64,000 nt of DNA from Mycobacterium sp. IDR2000157661 (lineage in GTDB: Bacteria; Actinomycetota; Actinomycetes; Mycobacteriales; Mycobacteriaceae): NCBI RefSeq assembly GCF_022317005.1, contig NZ_CP081006.1, forward strand, positions 992,001 to 1,056,000, written 5' to 3'. Both the position numbers and the translations under genes were made by a program. This document shows, piece after piece, positions 7,565 to 14,874 of this stretch. How positions within the stretch are numbered: position 1 is the stretch's first letter; each line of letters starts with the position of its first letter. The notes beneath the pieces are model-generated. The model made no database searches, was not told the origin of the DNA, and saw only the letters and a program-made list of their open reading frames with translations.

Positions 7565-9106
7565 ATGCCCCATCCCGCCATCGCCACGGTCGCCGACATC
7601 GCGCGCGTGTACGGCGCGCAGCGACCGGATGCGGTGGCGCTGATCGCCGGTGAGCGCAGCCTGACGTTCGGCGAGTTGAACGCCCGCTCGAACCGGCTCG
7701 CTCAGGCGTTCCGCGCCGCGGGCGTGCAGTCCGGCGACCGGGTGGCGTTCGTCGAGAAGAACGGCATCGAGTTCTTCGAGGTCGCCTGCGCGCTGTCGAA
7801 GCTGGGCGCGGTGGTGGTGCCCGTCAACTGGCGGCTGGCCCCGCCGGAGATCCGGCACATCATCGCCGACGCCGGCGCCCGCGCGGTGGTGGTCGGTTCG
7901 GAGTTCTTCGGCCACGTCGAGGCGGTCGGGGACGTCGCGATGGTCGCCATCGGCGATCACCCGCGCTGGCTCCGATACGACGACTGGCTTGCCGCCCAGC
8001 CCGCCGAAGATCCCGGTGTGACAACCGGACCCGACGACGTCGCGTTCCTGATGTACACCTCGGGTACCACAGGGACACCCAAAGGCGTGATGCTGACCAA
8101 CGACAACTACTTCTGCAAGGCCACCGGCATCGCGCAGAAGTGGCGCTTCGACCGCGACAGCGTGAACCTCGCGGTGATGCCGATGTTTCACATGGCGGGC
8201 TCGGGCTGGGCGCTGGTCGGACTGTGCGAGGGAGCCCGCACCGTGGTGCTGCGCGACGTCGACCCGCCGGCGATCCTCGATGCCGTTGCCCGACATGCGA
8301 TCACGAACATGCTGCTGGTGCCGGTGGTGATTCAGCGGCTGCTGGACACGCCGGGCGTCGAGGCGACGGACTTCTCCGCGCTGCGGGCCATCGTCTACGG
8401 CGCGTCACCGATCACCGACTCCGTTCTGGTCAGAGCACTGGAACGGTTCGACTGCCACCTGCTTCAGGTGTACGGCATGACCGAGACCACCGGCTCCATC
8501 ACCCAACTCGACGAGCATGACCGGGAACTGTTGCGGTCCTGCGGCAAGCCGTTCGAGTGGGTGGAGCTGCGGATCGTCGACCCGTCCTGTCCTGCCGGCC
8601 GCGACGTCCCCGCGGGGACGGTCGGCGAGGTGTGGACCCGGTCGCGGCAGAACATGCGCGGCTACTGGAACAACCCCCAGGCGACGGCCGCAGCCATCAC
8701 CGCCGACGGCTGGCTCCGGACCGGCGACGCCGGCTACCTCGACGACTCCGGACATCTGTTCCTGCACGACCGGGTCAAGGACATGATCGTCTCCGGTGGC
8801 GAGAACGTCTATCCCATCGAGGTCGAGAACGTCCTCATGACGCACCCCGAGGTGGGCGATGTCGCAGTGATCGGTGTCCCGGACGCGAGGTGGGGCGAGG
8901 CGGTCAAGGCGATCGTCGTGCCCGCGGCGGGCGCCTCGCCCACCGAGGCCGACCTGATCGCCTATGCCCGCGATCGGCTCGCGGGTTTCAAGCTGCCGAA
9001 GTCGGTGACCTTCGCCGACGCCCTTCCCCGCAACCCCAGCGGCAAGCTGCTCAAGCGTGCGCTGCGCGAGCCCTACTGGGACGGTGTCGGCCGCCGGATC
9101 GGCTGA
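7565..9106 (+). CDS. acyl-CoA synthetase (FadD family)
   Basis: A 513-aa ANL-superfamily ligase starting one nucleotide after the SDR stop. Motifs: MYTSGTTGTPKGVMLT near residue 165, YGMTETTGSITQ near 305, WLRTGDAGYLDDSGH near 385, VKDMIVSGGENVYPIEVE near 405, and the catalytic lysine in NPSGKLLKR near 490. It resembles FadD3/FadD13-like medium/long-chain or ring-acid ligases, but the substrate cannot be read from sequence. It is not present between Rv0547c and Rv0546c in M. tuberculosis as remembered, so it may be a lineage-specific addition to the locus. Confidence 0.88.
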   Translation: MPHPAIATVADIARVYGAQRPDAVALIAGERSLTFGELNARSNRLAQAFRAAGVQSGDRVAFVEKNGIEFFEVACALSKLGAVVVPVNWRLAPPEIRHIIADAGARAVVVGSEFFGHVEAVGDVAMVAIGDHPRWLRYDDWLAAQPAEDPGVTTGPDDVAFLMYTSGTTGTPKGVMLTNDNYFCKATGIAQKWRFDRDSVNLAVMPMFHMAGSGWALVGLCEGARTVVLRDVDPPAILDAVARHAITNMLLVPVVIQRLLDTPGVEATDFSALRAIVYGASPITDSVLVRALERFDCHLLQVYGMTETTGSITQLDEHDRELLRSCGKPFEWVELRIVDPSCPAGRDVPAGTVGEVWTRSRQNMRGYWNNPQATAAAITADGWLRTGDAGYLDDSGHLFLHDRVKDMIVSGGENVYPIEVENVLMTHPEVGDVAVIGVPDARWGEAVKAIVVPAAGASPTEADLIAYARDRLAGFKLPKSVTFADALPRNPSGKLLKRALREPYWDGVGRRIG

Positions 9107-9128
9107 CCGGCGTGATAGACACGATGGC

Positions 9129-9500
9129 ATGGAGATTCTGGCCAGCCGGATGCTCATCCGGCCGGCGGACTACCAGCGGTCCGTGCGGTTCTACCGCGAC
9201 GAACTGGGTCTGGCGATCGCCCGCGACTACGGTGCGGGAACCGTGTTCTACGCCGGGCAGTCGTTGATCGAGTTGGCTAGCCATGGCGGCCCCCTCGCCG
9301 GCGGCACGTTGTGGCTGCAGGTCCGCGACCTCTACGCCAGCGAGAAGGAACTCGCCGGGCGAGGGGTGCCGATCGCCAGGGCCGCCCGTCGGGAGCCGTG
9401 GGGCCTGCATGAGATGCATGTGACCGACCCCGACGGCGTCACGCTGATCTTCGTGCAGGTGCCCGACAATCACCCACTGCGCCGGGACATGCGGCGATGA
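9129..9500 (+). CDS. VOC (glyoxalase/bleomycin resistance) superfamily protein (Rv0546c-like)
   Basis: A 123-aa protein with two beta-alpha-beta-beta-beta units. The N-terminal half has RPADYQRSVRFYRDELGL and the C-terminal half LHEMHVTDPDGVTLIFVQV, the usual VOC layout with metal ligands at the sheet edges. The ATG at 9129 gives MEILASRMLIRP; an upstream frame start would run through the ligase gene. The next gene, menE, begins one nucleotide past its stop. Substrate not known. Confidence 0.82.
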   Translation: MEILASRMLIRPADYQRSVRFYRDELGLAIARDYGAGTVFYAGQSLIELASHGGPLAGGTLWLQVRDLYASEKELAGRGVPIARAARREPWGLHEMHVTDPDGVTLIFVQVPDNHPLRRDMRR

Positions 9501-9501
9501 G

Positions 9502-10686
9502 GTGCCGCGGAGGCGACCGATAGCCGTCCTGCGACCGTTGGCGATCCCGGCCGGGTCCGCAGCGCCGGCCGTCGTTCCCGCTGTGGCCGACGCGCTGGCC
9601 GGGCGAGTCGGCGTTCTTCCGGTTCCCGCCGACGATGAGCGTGGATCGCGCTCGCTGACAACGGCTTTGCGAGCCGGCGACGAGGTCGACGACGACGTGG
9701 CGCTGGTGGTGTCGACGTCGGGCACCACCGGAATCCCCAAGGGAGCGATGCTGACGGCGGCGGCGTTGACCGCGAGCGCGCAGGCAACGCATGACCGCCT
9801 CGGCGGCCCTGGTCAGTGGCTGCTCGCGTTGTCCGCCGTGCATGTGGCCGGATTCCAGGTGCTGGTGCGCAGTGTCGTCGCGGACACGACGCCGGTGGCA
9901 CTATCACCGAGCTTCGTTGCTGCCGAATTGGTTTCGGCTATCGATTCGATGACGTCCGACCGGCGCTACGCCTCGCTGGTGGCGGTGCAACTGGACAGGG
10001 CGCTGCAGGACTCTTCGGCCGCGGCGGCGCTTGCCCAGTTGGACCGAGTGCTGATCGGTGGCGGCCCGATGCCCACGGCACTCGCCCAGAAAGCCGCTGC
10101 CGCAGGGATTCCCGTGGTGCGCACCTACGGGATGAGCGAGACGGCCGGCGGGTGCGTGTATGACGGTGTGCCGCTCGACGGGGTTCGGGTGCGCATCGAC
10201 CACGGCCGCATCGTGGTGGGCGGACGCACCCTGGCGAAGGGATACCGCAATCCGGTTGAGCCGGACCCGTTCGCCGACGCGGGTTGGTTTCGCACCGACG
10301 ACGTCGGCGTGCTCGATGATTCGGGCAGGCTCAGCGTGGTCGGCCGCGTCGACGATGCGATCAGCACCGGCGGGCTGACGGTGATGCCGCAACTCGTGGA
10401 GGCGGCGTTGGCCACCCATCCTTCGGTCGCGGAGTCGGCGGTGTTCGGGGTGGCCGACGCCCGACTGGGCCAGCGGGTCGTCGCGACCATCGTGCTTTCG
10501 CCGGGCTGCGATGCGCCGACGCTGACCGAGCTTCGCTCGCATGTCGCGACCGCTCTGGATGCCACCGCGGCGCCGCGCGAGATCCACGTCGTCGAGGAGT
10601 TGCTCCGGCGCGGCATCGGCAAGGTGGACCGCCGCGCACTCGCCGCACGGTACGGCGGACAGGCGGGCGACCGTGGGGGTGCCTAG
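9502..10686 (+). CDS. menE: o-succinylbenzoate-CoA ligase MenE
   Basis: A 394-aa short ANL ligase that activates o-succinylbenzoate for MenB. Seen: STSGTTGIPKGAML near residue 72, LSAVHVAGFQVLVRS near 110 (a MenE-type segment), RTYGMSETAGGCVYDG near 207, and GIGKVDRRAL at the C-terminus with the catalytic Lys. The protein lacks most of the N-terminal subdomain of long FadDs, as expected for actinobacterial MenE. GTG at 9502. Its 3' end overlaps the convergent DUF3140 gene by 4 nt. Confidence 0.92.
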   Translation: MPRRRPIAVLRPLAIPAGSAAPAVVPAVADALAGRVGVLPVPADDERGSRSLTTALRAGDEVDDDVALVVSTSGTTGIPKGAMLTAAALTASAQATHDRLGGPGQWLLALSAVHVAGFQVLVRSVVADTTPVALSPSFVAAELVSAIDSMTSDRRYASLVAVQLDRALQDSSAAAALAQLDRVLIGGGPMPTALAQKAAAAGIPVVRTYGMSETAGGCVYDGVPLDGVRVRIDHGRIVVGGRTLAKGYRNPVEPDPFADAGWFRTDDVGVLDDSGRLSVVGRVDDAISTGGLTVMPQLVEAALATHPSVAESAVFGVADARLGQRVVATIVLSPGCDAPTLTELRSHVATALDATAAPREIHVVEELLRRGIGKVDRRALAARYGGQAGDRGGA

Positions 10687-11024
10687 CGCGGCGGCTTGAG
10701 CGGGTCGTGGCCGATCGTCATCAGGCGATGGCGCCAATTCTCCTGACCGGCGGTCGGCTCGAGGTCGTCGCGGCGCTCGGCGTGGATGCGGTCGACGACC
10801 TTGCGCATGACGCGTTCGTCCGCGTCGGTGAGGTCTGTGCGCCGCTTCTGCAGGATGTCGAGCACGGCCCGGCCGGTTTTCGTGCCGGCCTGGTCCGGCA
10901 TCTCCTCGCTGTCCTCGTGGGCGGACCTGGTGCGCAGCCAGTCCATCAGTTCGCGCGACGTCATGTTGACCACCCGATGGAATTCCTCCCACAGCGCCGG
11001 GTCAACCTCGACATGGTGTGCCAT
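10683..11024 (-). CDS. DUF3140 family protein (Rv0543c-like)
   Basis: A 113-aa soluble protein. The start MAHHVEVDPALWEEFHRVVNM fits the family; the DUF3140 core contains TSRELMDWLRTRSAHE and a C-terminal DLEPTAGQENWRHRLMTIGHDP. The family is actinobacterial and is often described as DNA-binding, but function is not established. The longer in-frame extension upstream is non-conserved and is left out. Convergent with menE, as in the M. tuberculosis neighbourhood. Confidence 0.8.
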   Translation of the reverse strand: MAHHVEVDPALWEEFHRVVNMTSRELMDWLRTRSAHEDSEEMPDQAGTKTGRAVLDILQKRRTDLTDADERVMRKVVDRIHAERRDDLEPTAGQENWRHRLMTIGHDPLKPPR

Positions 11025-11105
11025 TGCGTTCACCTCCGCCGGATCGGCTACCCGGCGGCCGAGGGGACTAATCGCGCTCGACCGGTGGGCGAGCATCATG
11101 GAGCC

Positions 11106-11517
11106 ATGCGCCACGAAGTCAGCACCGCCCGCGAGCTGCGCGCCATCGTCGGGGACGCCGGACACCTACGTCGCCACCAAGGTGAAGGACCGACGCACGC
11201 TGTCGCTCATTCCCGGCCGCAGTGACACGCTGCGCATCAACGGCCGTGCGCGGGTGCTGTCGGACGCCGACTATTTCGATGCGATGGCGGTGAACGGCAA
11301 GCGTCCCCTCCTGGCGTTCGGGATCGCCGTCGAGGAGGTGTTCTTCCAGTGCACCAAGGCCTTCCTGCGATCGGATGCGTGGCGGCCCGAAACGTGGAAT
11401 CCGCCTGCGGTGCCGAGTGTTTCGCAGATCGCGAAGGCGTTGATCAGGACTGACGTCAGCATGGCCGAACTCGACGCGTACTACAGCGCGACGAACATGC
11501 GCAACGTTCTGTACTGA
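11106..11517 (+). pseudogene. broken pyridoxamine 5'-phosphate oxidase family gene
   Basis: The N-terminus MRHEVSTARELRAIVG reads in one frame from 11106. Family-typical TPDTYVATKVKD then continues in the next frame; removing one G from the GGGG run at about 11151-11154 restores VGTPDTYV. Immediately after KVKDR the sequence jumps to RTLSLIPGRSDTLRINGRAR, although intact relatives have ~70 residues (strand-rich FMN-binding core) between these points. The C-terminal half through MAELDAYYSATNM is well kept. One frameshift plus an internal deletion make this a pseudogene. It marks the left edge of the accessory region. Confidence 0.75.
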
Positions 11518-11756
11518 TGCACGGTCGTGCCGTTGCAACCGCGCCCAGCAGCATGCGACACGCCGCGATTTCACGAACAGACACGCACGGTCGCGCTGAA
11601 GTGGGCGGGCTCGCGGACATCATCGAGTACAGATGCGGCCGGTAGTCAGACGCCGCGGTTGAGATGGGCAACCGCCGCTGATGGCGGACCACAGCATGGT
11701 GGCGCCCGAACAGGCACCTACGGCCCGTAGCCAACCGCTAGAAGATCGGCCGTAAC

Positions 11757-12257
11757 TCACTGCCCGGGTGTCGGGCCTCCAGGCGCCATTTGCCCGGGCG
11801 GCATACCTCCGGGTCCCATGTGTCCGGGCACCATGCCTCCGGCACCCGTATCACCATGCCCCATACCCCCGGGCATCATGCCTGAGCCCATGGACAAGCC
11901 GCACCGCGCCATCAGATCCTTCATCGGTTGGTGGATGTTCTGGAAGGCAGCAGCCACGTCTGGGTGTGTATCAGTGAACGACTGGACCACTGCGTGTCGT
12001 TCCTGAGGTGTGCCTTTGCTTCTCGCATCGACGAACACCTGTTGAACGTCGGGACGGGAGTCCAAAAAGTCAGCCATCTGGGTCATCGTTGCGGCGTGCG
12101 CCCGCATCACGGCTGCCGGAGAACACGGATCCGGTGGCGTAGGCTGCGCAACCGCAATACCGGCCGCTGCGATCGTTGCGACGCCCGCCGTCCCGACAGA
12201 AGTGACCGCACCAACCATACGCCGTCTTAGCCATCCGCAATGCACACTCTCGTTCAC
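11757..12257 (-). CDS. exported haemophore-like protein with Met/Gly/His-rich C-terminal tail
   Basis: A 166-aa secreted protein. The n-region is Arg-rich (WLRRRM), followed by a hydrophobic VGAVTSVGTAGVATIAAAG and likely cleavage after AVA. The mature helical domain (PDPCSPAAVMRAHAATM ... MARCGL, two Cys) resembles mycobacterial haem-binding/haemophore-related proteins of the Rv0203 type. The last ~45 residues are a low-complexity tail of GGM, GHM and GQM steps with about ten Met and several His, like Cu(I)-binding methionine motifs. AGGAG lies 7 nt before the GTG at 12257. Lying next to a heavy-metal ATPase, a periplasmic metal-binding job is plausible but inferred. Confidence 0.7.
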   Translation of the reverse strand: MNESVHCGWLRRRMVGAVTSVGTAGVATIAAAGIAVAQPTPPDPCSPAAVMRAHAATMTQMADFLDSRPDVQQVFVDARSKGTPQERHAVVQSFTDTHPDVAAAFQNIHQPMKDLMARCGLSMGSGMMPGGMGHGDTGAGGMVPGHMGPGGMPPGQMAPGGPTPGQ

Positions 12258-12646
12258 TTCATTTCTCCTCTCTCATAACCGATCCTCGTTCTCGGAGACG
12301 ACCTCGGACCGGTCGTTGACCGCGCGCTAGCGGAAACTTGCGCACTTTCACTGTAAGGCAACATCGTTGGGCGACCGGCTAGCTCTAGGACATCCGGTGA
12401 TCTTCCAGAAACGTGGCTCGGCTACGCCGCCGTGCCGACACCCACTCGAATCCTCCGATCGTCGCTCCACTGCTGCGCAAATAGCGTTCTACGTAGTTGC
12501 TCCATACTGCGCCGATCAGTATCGTCTTGATTGAACCGCTGCGCCACCCTGCACCCAGGCTCCGAAAGATCGGCAGCCGGGCAGTTGGTGCGCGAAGACA
12601 GCTCCTGTGAACGACGACGACTTCGCCTCCGTGGGAACGGTGAACC
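12258..12646. other. 389-bp intergenic stretch in the island
   Basis: This interval separates the haemophore-like gene from the ABC ATPase gene, both leftward. It is visibly less GC-rich than the flanks. Open frames on both strands cover parts of it but show no recognisable protein or biased codon use. It must contain the promoter and leader of the haemophore-like gene; I could not assign elements confidently. Confidence 0.5.
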
Positions 12647-13489
12647 TCACTGTTCAGTATCCGGCCGATATCGGGCAGGATTGGCATCGTATTGGTCCAG
12701 GCAAACCTGCGAACAGAAGTAGAGCCTGTGTCCGTCGACATCCCGGTGTCCGGCAGCGCGTTCGATCACAATCTCCATACCGCACACCGGGTCCGCCGCG
12801 GTGGCGAAGTCGGTTTCGCGTCTGCGCAGCTGTCCATCGGCCAACCAAAGCAACCGGTCAGCAATGGGCGTGATCCTATGGTCGTGGGTGACCATGACAA
12901 TGGTCTTGTGGTCGTCGCTGGCCAGCCGCTGAAGCAGGTGCAGCACTTGGTAACCCGATGCCGAGTCGAGGTTGGCTGTGGGCTCGTCGGCTAGCAGCAG
13001 CGGGGGGTCATTGATCAGCGCACGGGCGATGGCCACACGCTGCTTCTCCCCGCCCGACAGCGCCTCAGGGCGGTGTGCACGTCGTTTTGCCACGCCTAGA
13101 CGCTCCAGCAACTCTGCGGCACTGGCGCGCCGCGCGCTGCGCGGTACCCCAGCCAATGCCGCTGGCAGAGCCACATTGTCGAGTGCACTCAGCGCACCTA
13201 AGAGGTTGAAAGTCTGGAACACAAATCCGATTTCGTGTAGCCGCAAGCGTGCTAGCTCAGAGTTCTTGAACTGAGACAGTGGCCGATCACCGATGCGAAT
13301 TTCGCCGTGAGTCGGTGACAGCAGCGCCCCCATCAGCTGCAGCAGGGTGCTCTTGCCCGAGCCGGAGGGGCCCATGATGACGACCAGTTCTCCGGTAGCA
13401 ACCGAGAGGTCGACGTTGTCGACTGCGCTCACCGCGGCACGACCCTCACCGAATGTCTTGGTGACCTGGACGAGTTGCAAGGCTGTCAC
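12647..13489 (-). CDS. MacB-type ABC transporter ATPase fused to a C-terminal YHS domain
   Basis: A 280-aa protein. The ATPase: Walker A GPSGSGKST at 40-48, Q-loop FVFQTFNLL near 89-97, signature LSGGEKQ at 144-150, Walker B LLLADEP at 164-170, H-loop VTHD near 200. It belongs to the LolD/MacB class that pairs with FtsX permeases. After the fold ends, residues 233-277 form a YHS domain, DPVCGMEIV and then YFCSQVCLDQYDANP, with Cys at 236, 259 and 263. YHS modules are usually found at the N-terminus of metal P-type ATPases or as separate metal-binding units. GTG at 13489 overlaps the permease stop (GTGA). Metal sensing or loading is inferred. Confidence 0.85.
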   Translation of the reverse strand: MTALQLVQVTKTFGEGRAAVSAVDNVDLSVATGELVVIMGPSGSGKSTLLQLMGALLSPTHGEIRIGDRPLSQFKNSELARLRLHEIGFVFQTFNLLGALSALDNVALPAALAGVPRSARRASAAELLERLGVAKRRAHRPEALSGGEKQRVAIARALINDPPLLLADEPTANLDSASGYQVLHLLQRLASDDHKTIVMVTHDHRITPIADRLLWLADGQLRRRETDFATAADPVCGMEIVIERAAGHRDVDGHRLYFCSQVCLDQYDANPARYRPDTEQ

Positions 13490-14598
13490 GATCGAAACAC
13501 CTCGGCTGGATCTATTCGGGCGATACGGACGAGGGGGATCGCCGAGGCCAGCACGGCCATGACGATGGCGGCGCCCGCAATCCACGCGAGATCGACCGCA
13601 ACGATATCGGACACGAAGGCCGGCACCCACCGCACCGCCGCAGAGCGAGCAGCCAGCGCGAGCGCAATGCCGACCGCGTATCCGATGAGGGCCGCGAGCA
13701 TCGCCTGAACAGCAATGGCGACGATGAGGTGGCCCGCTCCAGCGCCGAGCGCCTTGATTACCCCGTATTCGCGGCGCTTCTCCAACACCGCCGAATAGAT
13801 GGTCAACCCGATCACAGCGACCCCGACCGCGAAGCCGATGATCAGCAGTACCGTGATCACGGGTAAGAAGCTGTCAGTGATCACCCGCTGATTGGCGGTC
13901 ACGACGGCAGCGGTGTCGCGCACCGAAAACTCCGGTGATAGCGCCTCGATCCGGTCCGCCACCTCAGGCTGCTCGGCGTGTGGCTCGAGTTGAACCAGAA
14001 GAGCGTTGTCGATGTCGGGCATAGCGAGCACCCGCCGGGCGGTGGGAACACTGACGTAGGCGTACTGGAACATCACCATGTCCCCGCCAGCACTGATGCC
14101 GTCTACCCGTAGGGGTATTCCGTTGATAGTCAACGTGTCACCAAGGCTTACCCCACGTTTGGTCGTGAACACCTCGTCGACGATGATTCCGTCATCGCCT
14201 GGCGCTCCGGATCCTGCAACGATGCGGTTCGGACCGGCGATCGGTGCCGGAGGATCGAACCCAACGAGGTAGAGCAACGCCTGCTCATCCTGCAAGGTGA
14301 ATCCGACCTGGCGGGCAAGGTAGGGATGCACGTCCTGCACACCGGGTATCACGGCGACTCGGTCACGTCCGCTGTCAGGAACGATCGAATAGGAGTGAGA
14401 GAAGTCCGCGGTACCCTGCTGTACAACCCACAGCTGCGCAGGGATCCGTTCGAAGTACCCACTGACCTTGTTCTCGTAGGCCACGAACAGACCGCGCAGC
14501 AGAACGATCAGCATGACGGCCAACGCCACTCCACCCACCGAGATGGCGAGCCGCATCCGCTCACTGCTGAGATTCTTGATGGCGAATCCGATCATCAC
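13486..14598 (-). CDS. FtsX-like ABC transporter permease (MacB/DevC type)
   Basis: A 370-aa membrane protein starting MMIGFAIKNLSSERMRLAIS. One membrane helix near residues 15-40, an extracytoplasmic domain of ~200 residues, then three helices in the last third (SFLPVITVLLIIGFAVGVAVIGL, then LIVAIAVQAMLAALIGYAVGIAL, and DLAWIAGAAIVMAVLAS). The final segment PLVRIARIDPAEVFR is the coupling motif of this class. It is translationally coupled to the YHS-fused ATPase downstream. Such MacB-like systems transmit force to, or export substrates from, the periplasmic side rather than acting as classic importers. Confidence 0.88.
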   Translation of the reverse strand: MMIGFAIKNLSSERMRLAISVGGVALAVMLIVLLRGLFVAYENKVSGYFERIPAQLWVVQQGTADFSHSYSIVPDSGRDRVAVIPGVQDVHPYLARQVGFTLQDEQALLYLVGFDPPAPIAGPNRIVAGSGAPGDDGIIVDEVFTTKRGVSLGDTLTINGIPLRVDGISAGGDMVMFQYAYVSVPTARRVLAMPDIDNALLVQLEPHAEQPEVADRIEALSPEFSVRDTAAVVTANQRVITDSFLPVITVLLIIGFAVGVAVIGLTIYSAVLEKRREYGVIKALGAGAGHLIVAIAVQAMLAALIGYAVGIALALAARSAAVRWVPAFVSDIVAVDLAWIAGAAIVMAVLASAIPLVRIARIDPAEVFRS

Positions 14599-14874
14599 GA
14601 CATCCCTCGTCGTTGTGGCCGTCTCGACTCGGCAGCCCGCATCGAGGCCCTTCCTCGATTGTGTGGCTTCAGGGCTCGCCGGTCTTCTTTCTGTCCGATG
14701 TCGTGCCGCTGTGGTCGTTCGTCGCGGCGTACCTCCTCACTGTCGCACGTATTGCGCTGGTGCCCTTGGTCGAGGATGCCCTCCTACTGACTTGGTTCGT
14801 AGAGTCGTTGGTCCTCGCCGTCACGCCCGCGCATTCCCCGACCCGACGCCGTACGGCCATCGCGATTGGACCCG

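Noticed and set aside
11518..11756. att-like direct repeats flanking the island
   Set aside because: Short similarities such as GCACGGTCG occur on both sides but are too short and too common in this GC-rich DNA to support an integration site.
12385..12741. 118-aa minus-strand frame after the ABC ATPase gene
   Set aside because: Its first 30 codons are an out-of-frame reading of the YHS region; the rest has no recognisable content.
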